Source: Dirofilaria immitis (taxonomy: Eukaryota; Nematoda; Chromadorea; Rhabditida; Onchocercidae). From it: DNA of 64,000 nt. The notes under the pieces were generated by a model. The model was not told the origin of the DNA, did no database searches, and saw nothing but the letters and a program-made list of their open reading frames with translations. The position numbers and the translations under genes are program-made. Where the stretch lies: contig JAKNDB010000087.1 of NCBI GenBank assembly GCA_024305405.1, positions 2,108,001-2,172,000 of the forward strand. Direction: 5' to 3'. Shown piece after piece: positions 50,223-63,737 of the stretch. Position 1 is the stretch's first letter; each line of letters opens with the position of its first letter.

Positions 50223-52877
50223 TGAAATTTCCAGGTTAATTATTAAAATTATGGTAGTAACTTCGCCATTAATAATTTTTGCATATGTGTCATTCGAAAA
50301 GTGTTACCGCAATACTTCTTACTTATTAGCCTGTTAGCCGCAGGGCTGTTTGTTATAAGAAAAGGCTTAGTGTTCCGTGATAAGTGAAGTCGATGTAGAT
50401 ATTCCCTTGAATTTTAATTGTGATCATTGCTGGTGTTATTATTCCAGTTATGCTTTAAAAGCATTCATTTCAATATTTATTTATCATTTTGTGATATACG
50501 TCTGTTGAATATGTAAATTCTTTCCTTATATTTGTGTTACTTTCTTCTGGAAATTTGTTGCATATTGTAGTCATTTCCTTTATGTTATATGTTACACTGT
50601 AGAGATTTTCATGGTTTTTGTAATTTTTAGATATCTGCAATGAAAAGACACAGAACTGTATTATCATTCATCCAAATCAGGATTTTTATTTAAATAAGGG
50701 TTTAGATAACTTCGGAGAACCATTTTGTCCATTCATAAATATTTATTTCTTATACATTAGTATTGTTCTTATTTCTCTATTTCGCTTCTATATTCTTTTT
50801 TTTAGAAATTTTTTTTTGTTTTGCTACTGTTGTTTATTGTTATTCGAATTTTCTTCAATTTTCGATTTTTTGTTAATACTTGTTTTGTTAAGTTGATTGT
50901 TTCGACTTTATTTTCATTTAAAGTTTTTATCAGTATTTATAAATAGCTTTGTGTTTATCGAATCACGTTTTTGTCGGGAATTTATAATTTGTTCAAAAAA
51001 ATTGTAAACAGTGGAAAAATTAGAATTTTATATAATCTATCTGGGAATCCTGCAAACGTTCCGTAAATTATTAATGTTGTTGAATCTTAGCCTGAAACTC
51101 CTTTGTGAAAATTTCTCTTGTCGCTTACTAGTGTTATTATTTTATAAAGGGTACAACATTTCACTTCATTGTCTTATTCTTTTACAAGATAAAGTTTGTT
51201 ACCGATCATGCTTTTTCCGCATATGTCCAAATTAAGGAAATTTTCTCAGATTAAATCATTTAATGCTCACCGAGCATTTGAATGTGCGAGGAATTGATGC
51301 ATCGTCCTCAGGAATTAAATAAATTATAATTTAATTTTTGGTTTTGATTAAAATTCGATTAATCTTAATCTTACTCAGGCTTCGCAGATCAAAGTGAATT
51401 AAAATTAAAATTTATTTTGGAAATCTCTAAAGCTTCCGGGAAGTACAAGCGCCCAATTGACTTACGAACAACAAACATGGGAATGTTTTTTGGGATGGCA
51501 ATTGTTATCTCTTCATCAAATTGAGGAAAAAATTCAAAAGATGAATTTTATAGTGTCTTCAAAAGTTTTATAGTCCCCGGTCGGTTCCGTAAGGAATTTT
51601 ATTTCTAATTAATTAACACTAATACAGGTATCATAATCTATATGGTAATTACTCTTGTCCATTAGATTAGCCAAAATTAATTAATTAATATTCATTCTAG
51701 TTGCTCTAGAAATCCATTCCATTTCTTAGGGCTGTTATTTAAATAATTTCAATTTTATTTAACATTTCTCTGAATGCCCTAAAATTAGTAAACTTTGTCT
51801 GCATTGCTATTTTTCTTCTTTTTAAAACACGACATTACCAACTTATTTCAGTACTTAACTTATTTCGAGAGTACTTATTGATTATATCGTTTCATTCTTC
51901 TATCGATTACAAGAGTAAACAAATTTTTTCCCAAATCAATAGATACTGTTAGTGAGAAAGATTGATTATAGTATGACCTCTTGAGAGGGATTATCCACTT
52001 CTTCATAAAAACTTCCCTTCTTCTTTGACCTTTCCTTCTTTTCTCCTTCCATTTCGTTTGAATAAACTATCAACAGGTTATTCGACAAATCATATGAATA
52101 ACTATCAACAGGTTATTCGACAAATCATATGAATAATTTTTGTATTGGCCAACAAATGACACTAGGCTTGTTTGATATTCCATAATACATGGCTACTATT
52201 TTATTACAATAAGATATGCGAATTGGGAGGGCGAAACACTGTATTCTCTATTTAATAAAACTTGAAAACTTGGAATTTTTGAAATTCTAAATATCTTTTA
52301 CAACAAAGAAATTGTTTGTTTTCTTTAGCTTTTTTATGTTTTATTTCCAAAGGTAGCGCTATATTGGTTAAAATTTTTAGAAAATTTCATTTGTTATATG
52401 AAAAAAAATGTAGCCATGTATTATATTTCCGATATTCAATTCTTATCTTTTCTATAATTCAAATATTCGATTTCTTATCAAACAATTGCAATTTATCTCT
52501 GTTGCTTAAATAATTGTTTAAAATTTCAGAAAATATTTATTTATTTATTTCTCAAACAATTTTTATCTTTTCTCTTGCATTAAACATTAATTAATCTATG
52601 CCAAATTTTTTAAATTATTTTTTAAAATTAAAAAAGAAATTCGATATTGATATACTATCTTATTACTTCCATCAAATATTTCATATTAATTTTAAAATTA
52701 TACTATTTACCAATAAAACTTGAAATGGATTACATTTTATTTTTGTTTTTTCAAATATTTCATATTAGTTTTTTTTACAATTATACCATCTATTCATTGA
52801 TTATGTAAAGATTTAATAATATATCTTCTCAAGCTTAATATTTTCTGCATGAAAAAAATTTTTTTGATAATGTAATT
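50223..52877. other. Intergenic with a 35-bp tandem duplication
   Basis: 3' flank of glutaminase (an AATAAA at 51318-51323 is far downstream) and upstream region of the protease. Very T-rich; no convincing coding frame. The duplication at 52066-52135 is the only structure. Confidence 0.6.
52066..52135. repeat. 35-bp perfect tandem duplication
   Basis: Two identical adjacent copies (52066-52100 and 52101-52135) start ACTATCAACAGGTTATTCGA. It is intergenic. Confidence 0.92.
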
Positions 52878-55800
52878 ATGTTGGATGAGAAATTTCAAAC
52901 TTCAATCATCGCCTATCTTATCTTCCAGATGCTGTCCATTTTGGTGTTGACAATTATGCTCATAAAATTACAACAGGCTTGTTGTAATATGACAATGTAT
53001 AGTACTTCACAAATAAAGAAACTTTATGACAACTTTCTCATCAAGTATGTAAAGATTCAGATTCTAACAGTTCGGATGAATCAAATTTGTTCTTTTTTCT
53101 TGCTATGATTTATCAATATATCTTCTTTATATCTAATTTTTTCCGCATGAAAAAAAAAGAAAAAAAATTGAAGCATTTAATCATTTCTTTTAAAATTGTA
53201 AATTTTCAGATATCCTCGTGATTTTAATAATGATACGATTAGCTATCTGGAACGCTTGAAATTTTTCGAGAAAAATGTACAACTTATAGAAGAATCAAAT
53301 AGTGAAAATAGTAGCGCAATATATGAAATTACTAAATTTGCTGATTGGTCGGATGAGGAACTTAATGAGGTTTGAATAAGATAATTTTTCAAAATTTTAA
53401 TTTAATTAAGTTTTGATTTTGAAATCAGTTTTCTTCCATATATTTAATTTATTTCTAAAAAAACATATGATTATTTCGACAAGATATTAAAAACTTCAAC
53501 GATTTCTTTTATTGGATAATTCAATATAATAGCAGGACGTGAATTACGTTGAAAATTGATCAAATTTATAATAAATTAAGTTTGAACTACAGTTTACTGG
53601 ATCATATGCTGAATCGAATCGAAAAAATTATGTTTTTCGTTTTAATGATATTGGATGGATTCGTGTTATCGCAAATGGTTTACCGTATCCGCCATATTGG
53701 GATTGGCGAGAAAAAGATGCTGTAACTCCAGTTAAAAAACAATGTAAGTTTTAAAAAGTTTTAAAAAGTTTTTCTTTTTTGAAATTATTATTTAATTTAA
53801 GAAGGTTAAACCTATTTTAGTTACGTAATTAATTTATGCTGAAATTCTTTTATTTAAAATTCAATTATCATAAATATAATAATTAATAGTTTTAGCATTT
53901 AAATGTAATTCATGTTATGCACATACTGTAACAGCAGTAATAGAATCGTTATATGCAATCAAATATCATCGATATATTTCTCTATCAGAACATGAAATGG
54001 TTGATTGTGATTATACTAACAATGGTTGTAAGAATGGTAATATCAAGAAATCGATGGCGTTAGTTATCAATTTTTAAAAACAATATTCTTTTTCTATTTT
54101 AAACTTTTTTTTTATAAAACTAATTATATATTAATAATTCCAGTAATAGTAGAATGGATATATATATAATCAAATATTATCAATGCATATATGCTCAAAA
54201 TTGAATTCGAAATCTTAATATTTATGATTATCAAAAATATTTTTTGATAATCATAAAACTGTTTAGTAGTACTCATTTGTAAATGCTAATTTATGGTGAT
54301 ATCTAGCAAGTTTAATTTATCGATAAAAAAAAACATTCTGTTCATTGTTATTAATCGAAATGCGATTGTACATCGTAGATTTGAACAAAAAAATAATCAT
54401 AAAAAATACTAAGAAATTTCATGCAATTGTTGATATTATCAAAGCTATGAAAACATTTCATCTTACCGATGACAATAAATTTTTGTTATAAAAATTTTAA
54501 TCAAATCATCAATTATTATCATTCTGTCGCAGACGTGGAAAATATATTGGCTTCACACGAATGATAAATTATCCGAAATTATTGAAGAATAATTATTTTT
54601 GTCCATTACATGGTGAAATTTTTGTTAGCAAATTATATCAGATCGATCCAAATCCGCATTTAATGGCTTGGTTTGTCTCAAATGTGGCACCGGTTGCGAT
54701 AAGTTCGTTTTTAAGAATTGTTAAATTTTCTGAATGATAGATAATTATTTTTGAGAATTGTAAAATTTCTTCCTTGTACGACAGATGGATGATTGTTTTC
54801 TAGAATTATAAAATTTTTGTACGACAGATGGATGTGAAACTCTTTGAATGACAGATCATGACAGAAATTTGATAGATCATAACAGATCTTTTTAAATGAA
54901 AAATTATGACAGAAATTTGATAGGTCATACCAGATCCTTTTGAATGGCAGATAATGACAGAAACTTGATAGATCATAACAGATTTTTTGAATGACAGATG
55001 ATGACAGAAATTTGATAGATCATAACAGATCTTTTGAATGACAAATTATGACGGAAATTTTTGTATGATAAATGAAAAAAACTTATCCCTGATAATAGAT
55101 CTTTCTTTTTGTATATATAATTGAAATCTTTCCAATCTGAAAATTGAAAGTAACATTTCTAAAGCTATTTGCAAGAGATAGCATGAATACCTGTACAATA
55201 ACAATGTATCAATAGAATCATTAAGATTAAAAGGTGAAATGAAAATTATATATTATCAACGGTCAAACATTATCAATAATCAAATATTATCAATAATATT
55301 TGATAATCATTTGATTATTGCGCCGCCATCCTATAAATAAAAGTCGAGGAATTATAAAAGAAAATCAAAATAATCATTTTTCATTGAAATGTAATATTTT
55401 TGCTTTCATTGATCTAAACCAGATCATAACAACTGATATTCTCTATCACTGACTTCCAAATATACTATCGTAGAAACGCAAAAGATCTCTAATGTTAGAG
55501 ATAAAGATCTCTAAAATTCTACGTAAATAACGTTTAATAACGGTTTCTCTTCTTCCTTATCATTTACGAGATTTGATTGCGAAATTTTATAATAGTATTG
55601 ATTTTATCCCGAGAATCAAAGAATAATGTCATTATATAAATAAATACGTTATACATCTGAGTCTTTTGTAATAAGAATATAACAAATATACTAGAAATCC
55701 TAAACTTCTGACATTTTCAATTAATACTTTTCTTTATCAAAAACTTTTCCTATCTTTTTTAAATCTGCAGATCTCGCATTCCCGAAACGGTTTGTATTTT

Positions 55801-56155
55801 ACAAATCAGGCGTGTTACCAGATACCGATGAATGCTGGAAAATGCAAATAAATCATGCAGCTGAAATAATCGGCTATGGTACTGAAAATGGCAGGAAATA
55901 TTGGTTACTCAAAAATAGCTGGGGTAAACGGTGAGTACAGTAAGACTTTTCCCGAAATATTCTTTTTATTTTCGATTTTTGTCAAATTCGAAATTAAATT
56001 GTAATCTTGAAATTTCATAAAAACTTATTTCATTAAAGCCACTATAATTTTTATGAGAATTACTTTTCAGATGGGGTGATCATGGATTTTTCAAAATCCG
56101 ACGAGGTATTAATGCCTGCAAAGTTGAAACTCTTGTAATATCAGCTAGCTTGTAA
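52878..56155 (+). CDS. Divergent papain-family (C1A) cysteine protease with I29 propeptide and N-terminal membrane anchor
   Basis: Exons with matching phases: 52878-53044, 53210-53369, 53581-53743, 53896-54058, 54533-54702, 55771-55930, 56071-56155 (TAA); 355 aa. Residues 8-35 are a strongly hydrophobic stretch (signal anchor or long signal peptide). Next comes an I29-like inhibitor propeptide (YLERLKFFEKN, ITKFADWSDEEL), then the mature domain from PPYWDWREKDAVTPV. Catalytic Cys lies in CNSCYAH (the family norm is CGSCWAF), His in INHAAEIIGYG and Asn in WLLKNSWGKRWGDHGFF. The active-site Gln is followed by one extra residue (QSFKCNSC). So the Cys-His-Asn triad is intact, but Trp and Phe after the Cys are Tyr and His, which may alter S1' and specificity. 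Cathepsin L/F-like proteases act in lysosomes, moulting and secretion in nematodes; which applies here is unknown. No frameshift. Confidence 0.92.
54221..54257. repeat. 17-bp hairpin in a protease intron
   Basis: Perfect arms TTTATGATTATCAAAAA (54221-54237) and its reverse complement (54241-54257) around a 3-nt loop. Intronic (54059-54532). Confidence 0.85.
54855..55055. repeat. ~48-bp minisatellite, about four degenerate copies
   Basis: Copies of GACAGAAATTTGATAGATCA begin near 54860, 54908, 54956 and 55003, each followed by CATAACAGATC-like and TTTGAATGACAGAT-like blocks. Spacing is 47-48 bp and divergence is a few bases per unit. It lies in the protease intron 54703-55770. Confidence 0.85.
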
Positions 56156-58721
56156 AGGATAAATTCTTCAACACATTTCATATTTCATTATCTGTTTATT
56201 TTTTATTGATGTTATTAAATTGCTATGATATATTTTTCGATATTTTTGCCAGACATTTTATCTAAAATGCTTAATTTAAACATTTTAAATAAAAAATTTA
56301 GGAAAAATCACATTAAGAATAATATTAAATTAAATAATTAACAATACTTTATGTTACAGAATGTAATGCTTATATTACAAATTTCATAAAATATGAATGC
56401 ATTATGAACGATTGTTTTTAATTTATTTCATATTTTAATATCGAACATATTTAATGATTAATAGTAATAGTAACCAATAACCAATAAATTAAGTTCCATT
56501 TTTTATTGAAATTTAAAATATATCAATTTAATTCATTCGATCATTCCTCCATCTCATTATGTTAACATTGTTTATCATGATAAGTCTTAAATTTTATTTT
56601 TAAAATTTTTATACTTCTATTCAATTTTATGATATTTTTTCTTATATTTAAAATTTAAAACTTTTTAATGAATCAATTTCGAATTGAAGAATATAGAAAA
56701 TAAATTTGGTATATTTTTTCAGTCCTGAATCTGATCAGTGCTTTAACGGCAGTATCATAAATCAATAATAAATTATCTTTCTATTGGTGTCACTTTGGTT
56801 CATTCATTCATCTTTTTCCCATCATCTTTCCACATGTTGGAATCACGTAAATATGCAAAGTTTATGCGTGACGTAAGCAAGAATTTAGTCATAAAATTAA
56901 TGCTATATTAATAATAAAACAATTTTAAGTAATTTCTAATTTATAAAACCATTTAAATACATTACCTTGATTTCATGCTTATCAAATTCTGAATTTACAG
57001 GCAAATGATTCAGCAATTAGAGTCTGAGAGCTGGAATTTAAAATTCAGAATTATGATTTGACTCATTTTAAAAGTAGATTTACTTCATAATTTATCAACT
57101 ACTTATATTTCTATAAATCCCTAAAGCTTGAATTTACAATTTGAATTTATCAACTTATAACTTTATTTTGCTATGCCATTGATAAAAATAGAAATTTCGT
57201 TTCATCAGTTGAAAAAAGAATTTAAAATGTTAGCGACATCATAACTATCGAATTTGATAGCAATTTATTAAATTGAATGTCTTATTTTAAGCAAATACTT
57301 TCTTTCAACTAAGCATTTTGAATTTTTAAAATTGAAGAAATCTTCTTATATATATAATTTACAAATTTATTAGAAAAAAACTTAAATATTAACTTTTCTC
57401 ATAATGAATTTAGTGTTACTATGGCAGCAATTATTGAAAATTCTCATTAAATCTCCATCGAGACTGTCGTATGACTAGAAATAATCTTATAGCAACAATA
57501 AAATCATACTAATACTAATTTACTTAAAATATTATTATTATTTTTATTTAATTCAATGCAGGGATATATAATCAGTTGTTGATTTTGCCATATTTTTCTT
57601 CAATCACTCTTTTTAATTTTCCAAATTGAATTTTCTCATTTTAAAGTCTAATTAAATTCGTTTAATTTAAATAAGAAAATTAAGATATAAACATATATTT
57701 GAATAAAAATTACGATCATAAATTTAGCTATTATGAAAGTAATGAAAATTGTTATTTAAAAAAGAGTAATTTAAAAATTAAAGTTCTCGCCGTTAACTCA
57801 CTTAACAACTAAATGTTACAAAATTTCATGCTTCTATTGCTATAATTTAAATCCCAGCAACGATATATGCTAATTAAAAAAATTTCATCTTTAATAGACA
57901 TGGAATTTCATATCTCTTCGCACTAAACAACAATGCAACAATTCCTCTGTGTGCGTTTTCCCTTTTACTACACATTTGGATTATCGTAATTGATGGCATA
58001 AAATGAGAGGAAGGGGGTAGGGTGCTTGGTTGAATAGAAAGTTAAAAATGAATGAGCAGATTGATAGGTAATAAGAATGAAATCGTTGATAGAAATATGA
58101 AAATAACATGTGATAGAAGAGTTTTGAGTCATAAAAATAATATATTGATATGTATTAGATAATGAATGGAGGGAAATATTTGCAATTTTAATCTTTCATT
58201 GGAAGAAATACAATAAAAAAGAAAGCAAAAATTGGAATGAATGACGAGAGATAATTTCTATAAAATAGTAATAAGTAATTTAATATTTTCGGTTTTGAAC
58301 TATATTTCATATAAATTATCTTAATTATATTTGTCACATATGAATATGTATATTAGGATTAGATGTGTATAGCTTTCTCATTTTTTTTTTCAGTTTTATT
58401 TATTTACAAAAATATTCGATTAACTAATAATAATTTATGAAATAATACCAAAAAAAAAAAATTTGGAAATCGATATACGCCATTAAGTTATTTGATAAAT
58501 TAAATATTGTGATAATTGTGATATTATTAAACATTGAGTAGATCATGAATTTGCTTAGCATTATTGTTAATATTAATTCGTTATCATTTCTTTTGTTTAT
58601 TGTTGTTGATTAAAATATTGCGATGTTTGTTTAAAGAGATCAAAGTCATTTTAAGGGTATATGCTACTAAACAATTTTTTCTCGAAAAATTAACCCGTCA
58701 TGAGCAGTATATTGGAGAACC
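56156..58721. other. Intergenic, no gene seen
   Basis: It includes the protease 3' flank and the patr-1 upstream region. It is AT-rich with poly-T and poly-A tracts (for example 58382-58391, 58451-58460); no splice-flanked frame found. Confidence 0.6.
56288..56293 (+). terminator. Candidate polyadenylation signal of the cysteine protease
   Basis: AATAAA 133 nt after the stop codon, a usual distance for nematode 3' UTRs; the hexamer alone is weak evidence in AT-rich DNA. Confidence 0.4.
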
Positions 58722-61700
58722 ATGTCACGAATCGATTTGAAAGGTTTTGGTGGAAGATATCTACCAAACGATTTTGACGATTTTAATTTTGGTGTTTTGC
58801 CAGAAGATGATGTTAGTTATTCAGATTTTTATTCTTTTTGTACTAATAAAAATTTGGGGTTAAGTTTACACCTGTTTTTTTTATTTTTGTTCTATTTTGC
58901 CATTTTTTGAATACTAAGAAGAAATAAAATTTTAATAACCTAAAGTTTGGGAATAAGAGTTTTCTAAGGAGGCCTGATTACATGAACAGTGTAAGGATTT
59001 GTTAATTTCAGGATTTCGATGGTGAGCAGCCGAACGATAACATCGATGCAGTCAATGATGAAACTTTTGGAGTGGATGTCGATGACGGTGTTTTGGATGA
59101 TGATCTGGAACAATATTCAAAACAAGTAAAGTCCTTGTTTCTCATATATTTCAAAAGAAATGAATTTATTTTGTCCATGTTAGGTATATCGTTCCTACCC
59201 CTCTCCGTAACTAAGATTATGAATTATAAATGTAAGGAAAGACAAAGTTCATTGTCGAAGGAAATAGAGAACTGATATACCAGACTAGTTGCCGGCAGAC
59301 ATATGTTTGGTCAGTTATGATTAGATCATAGTTTGATTGCTTTGCGAACACATATAAGTTGTATTATCCATTTGATCTTCAATTCATGAGTCGATCTAAA
59401 AACAGTTTTTAATTTTTAAATGATTTGCAGACAGCGGGTTTACATCTGGATGATGAAACTCCCAAATGGTTTGATGAACCCACTTGTTCTGTATCCGCGC
59501 CGCATCCATCCGAATTACCAACACCTCCCTTTGGATTTAACTCACTTCCTTCAAAAATGTATCTCCAACTCAGTGCAAAAATTTCGGAGATTTCAAGATG
59601 CAGCTGGTATGTGAAACACTGTTTCTATTTTTTTGTTGGTGCAAAACAAAGTTTCCATGCAACATCCCATATAATTTTCAGGATATTTAAAGCTCTGGAT
59701 TTGCATTTATGAAACGTAATAATTTGATTTAACTACTTAGTTTAGTCCATTAATTTATGCAAGAAACGATATGGAAAGATACTTAAAATTTTGTGAAAAT
59801 ATGTTAAGTTTTGCAGGGAACAACTGATACACTGTGGAAAAATATTGATTCCGCAACATCATCACTGGGTTGGAGTGATTCAGAACCTTCAACACTGCAA
59901 CATTCCTCAGTATATAACTCCATAAATAAAACAATTCTAGATCGAACGAATTTTTTACTGACGAAGGTATTTTTTCAATGAAAATATTTTATTTGATATT
60001 TTTTAGATCAGTTTCACTTTCATTAAATTGACTTTCTAATAGAGAGCATATAAATTAAAGTAACTTAAAAGTAAATTAGAGTATTTCAGGAACTTGTTAG
60101 TCAAACATTGTTATGTATTAGAAAATTGTCATTCATTGACTATCATAATGCAACCAGAAGATATGTCACATTCGATGATTTATATTATTCGTATAATTAA
60201 ACTATAATATGTTCTATGTATGGGATGAAGGTATGAGATATAAGATGTCAGAAATGTGATATAATAATGCTATTTACAGAACAATATATCATCGGAGGAA
60301 TGTTTCGATAAAAATGATGGTATCCGCTCACTGGTAGCGGTACCAAAAATGCGCTTACTCTTGAAGAAGTTGAAAGAAATCATGTCTCCAGTGCATCAAA
60401 ATCAATGCATCCAACAATGCTGTCTTTACCATCAGGTTCGTGATGAAACTTAAATGTTTGTTTATTTCGCTAGTAATATTTAGCATTTTCTTTTTTGAAT
60501 ATTTATAATTTAATTCTCTCAGGTGCTGTAACACTAGCTGAGTTAGAAAACAACTCTTGATGCAATCGGCAAGCCAGACAACAGCATCCACTCCTGATGT
60601 TTATCGATCCACAGTTGTTTTACCACCAGATTCACGAATTCCACCGATGATCCCTCCACCACCACCAGCACCACCTCCACCTCAGTGCTTGCCCTTTCCA
60701 ATGTTACCTCCCTTTGCCGTGCAAATAGCAAGAGGTATGTTTTGTTTATTTTTGCTCTGCTATTTCCTAAAGCAGACAGAAATTGTTGAAGACACAAATC
60801 ACTGTATGGCAGTTACCTTATTCTGCTTTGTATCGTTACTTACTATTTGTTTTTTTCCTTTTCTTCGCGCCTTTATGTTCTTAGCTTTTTGTAATCCTGA
60901 CAATAGAGTTCGAAATTAACAACAGCTTTGATTCACAAACTGAAATATGTTTCAGTATGTTACGGAATGATCCATAAGCTATTTAGCAGCGGTTTTTCTT
61001 TTTAGGCGCAAATTTCTTCCTGTCATGTTATAAGTGATAAGGTTCTCCAGAAAAAGATAATGGAAATCAAATCTATGGTTAAACTTAAGTTCCTGTTCAT
61101 TTGCTAATCAATTTTAATTTTCACTTTCAAAATCATAAATTTAATGTTCAATTTTTTCAGTTTCCTAATTTTTTAGCTCATCTGCTCGGTCATTTACCGG
61201 AATTACCACCTGGTTTTCCACCGATAACACCACAAATGAGAGCAGCAATCCTTTCGCTAGGACCACCACCTGTAATGCGAATGCCTTCACATGTGATGCT
61301 TCCACCGTTTCCTTTCATGCAGCAATCTTCCCAGTTAATGTTTGTTCCTTTTTTTTTAAATCTGCTTTGCATTTCAAGATTTAATTTTATCGAGCCATCG
61401 AAAATTTCAACTTTGTTTGATTTCATTTTCATGATTTGCACTGAGCGCAAGTATTTTAAGAAAATTTTGTTCTTGGCAATAAATTTCTTTTTAGGTCAGT
61501 TCGATCAGCGGTGCCCTCATATTTGCCTTGTCCTTCGCAATCTCAGATGCAATCAAATATTCCTCAAATGCCCCACCACAACATGAGTTACAGTCGCGAC
61601 CGTTCGAGTAAGCTTACTGGTTTAGTATCCAATAAGACAATTTCTGATTTCGCATTATATCCTTTTGCTGGCTTCGTTTCAAAAAAAGAGCGCAGTTGGC

Positions 61701-63737
61701 TTATCAAAATTCAGCAGTTGCAGTGCCAGGGATGTGGAAATCCATACGAGGATGATTTTTATTTCACGGTGTGTAATATGTTTAATTGATCTTTTTGTGT
61801 TTGTTTGTCAACTAATATCAGACCAGAAGAATCACATTAAAACTTTAAGTACATTAAAATATCTTATATTTAGGTAATGAGGAATAAACTATTAACATTT
61901 GGCACATTTATTTATGGAATCATAGTAAATAGTTTTGTTTAGTTTTCCTTATCAGTATATTTTAAAATTTTTACTTGTCTAGAACGTATTCATTTGCATA
62001 GGTATATGTGCCATGTTCTGCTACTCATCCATGTTTTGTTCATCTACGAAGGGAGTACCTTTATAATGGAATTTAAGTTATTTTTTTTTGGTTTTGTTGC
62101 TTTTATCTTATTATTTAATCAATAGACATGGAAACAGCAAAAAATGAAGTTGGAAAAGCAGAAAGGAGTAAAACCAGAAGACGATGAATCTGATTATATG
62201 TGTTGCGCCACCAACTCGCATCATTGTCCATATGTCCCGCCGACATTTGTTGGTAGTTTGGGAAAACCAACACTTTCCACTATCAATTACCTGAGACAAG
62301 TTAGTCTCTTTTCTTGAGAATTATTGCTGTCGATCTGCTTTAATAGCAGCAGGATCTTATCGCTACATCTCATTACCATCGATAAAATTTTTAAACAATT
62401 TTACGCTTCCAGTGAATTCTGTTTCTCAATTCGGATATTTGTTGTTTTTGCTTTTTTGCCAATATCTATTATGTCAAGTTGCATACTCTAACTCTCATTC
62501 TTTTTATCATTTCCGTCAGTTAACAAATTAGTAAGTAAGCCAATTAGTTCTCATTGTAGGCTTTTTAAAAGTTTCCCAACTTAGTCAGCTATATTGAAAA
62601 CGGAATCTGATGAATGTTCCAAAATTTTATTTCAAGCCACAGCAAAGGAAACTCTGGGCCGAAAAAGTGATCTTTTTTATTGGTTCTTATACGGAATACA
62701 TTGCACATTCATTGAGAATTATAATGCAATCAGATATTTTTTGAATTTCAGCTTATCGATCTATCTAGCGACTCTCCGGATGATGATGATAAGCTTTCAA
62801 TGAGAACTAATACTTCACAGAAAAAGCTGCGAGCACTTCTTTGCAGCTAGAAAATGTTGCATTATTAATTATCGAATGTGATGACAGACATCGGATACTT
62901 TCTGCTCCTTCGCTTTCCTGTGAAATTCAGTTAGATTTTGCCATTTTAATATATTTTTTTCTTACAGTATAGAAAACTGACATATATTCATGCGTTTGTA
63001 TTTTTGATTTTTGCATCTATATTTATAAAGAGTTCTTATTTTATGTAAAACTTAACGCGGCATTCAATTTCATTAGTTATTTTTGGTAAATAATAAGAAT
63101 GAATCTGAAATATAACAAACCTTATTATCATTTCACTTTTATGTTCTTACAGGGATGAGATGAGGGGTGGTATTGAAAGTCGTATGAAAACCATAGTCGA
63201 AACTCTGTGTTCAAATGGACGTTTACAAGCCGTTTTGTTAATTAATAAAGGTCGTCAAATGTTTGTAAGAACGTTATCGCTTGCTAATGAACAACAACGG
63301 TTACATCTTCTCCAAAGTTTTTTACCGTTTTATCAATTGTTGCCAAAAAGTTCCATCAAATGAGGTTTGTTTTTTCGATCTTCGGCTATTAGTATATATT
63401 GTGGTGCTTGTTATGTTTATTAAATTTTCTGCAAAAATTATTTTTCTTTATGTTGTAGAGTTCAGCATCAAAGTTACTTGGCAAGTTATGTAAGCGTCAT
63501 CGTCAGTTTATTTTCGAAAAACTTACTACTGAGAATTTGAACGACTTTTTACTTTTCTGTTTGCATAATATGGGGAATCATGTTTTTTCTTTTTTTAATG
63601 AAAAACCAATATTTCAGATGAATGAGTCATTACTTGTACCAATATTCGAGGCATTCTCTCATTTTTCGAAAAATACGTTCATCAATTTTATTAATAACTC
63701 GAAATTGGATTTAGCTGCTGATGCAACTATGAATCTG
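58722..63737 (+). CDS. patr-1: PAT1/PATL1 homolog, decapping activator (3' end beyond window or unresolved)
   Basis: Pat1 bridges deadenylation and decapping in P-bodies by binding the LSM1-7 ring, DDX6 and DCP2. Exons: 58722-58811, 59012-59125, 59431-59606, 59817-59966, 60280-60435, 60523-60734, 61177-61339, 61495-61768, 62126-62299, 62752-62929, 63153-63364, 63459-63581, 63618-63737; over 700 aa so far. Visible: an acidic N-terminus with NDETFGVDVDD (the conserved N-terminal motif region), a Pro/Met-rich middle (PPPPPAPPPP, PELPPGFPPITP), and the conserved mid-domain WLIKIQQLQ with NPYEDDFYF and FVGSLGKPTLST. The C-terminal alpha-helical domain follows (LRALL...LENVALLIIE, RGGIESRMKTIVE, NKGRQMFVRTL). 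Five exons lack one or two bases in A/T runs (59553-59557, 60345-60349, 60547-60550, 62840-62842, 63345-63349); adding them restores frame and phase. The final exons are uncertain; a short tail from 63808 to a TAG is possible but unconvincing. Confidence 0.88.

Noticed and set aside
60543..60797. - strand frame rich in Val
   Set aside because: Antisense of the proline-rich PAT1 exon.
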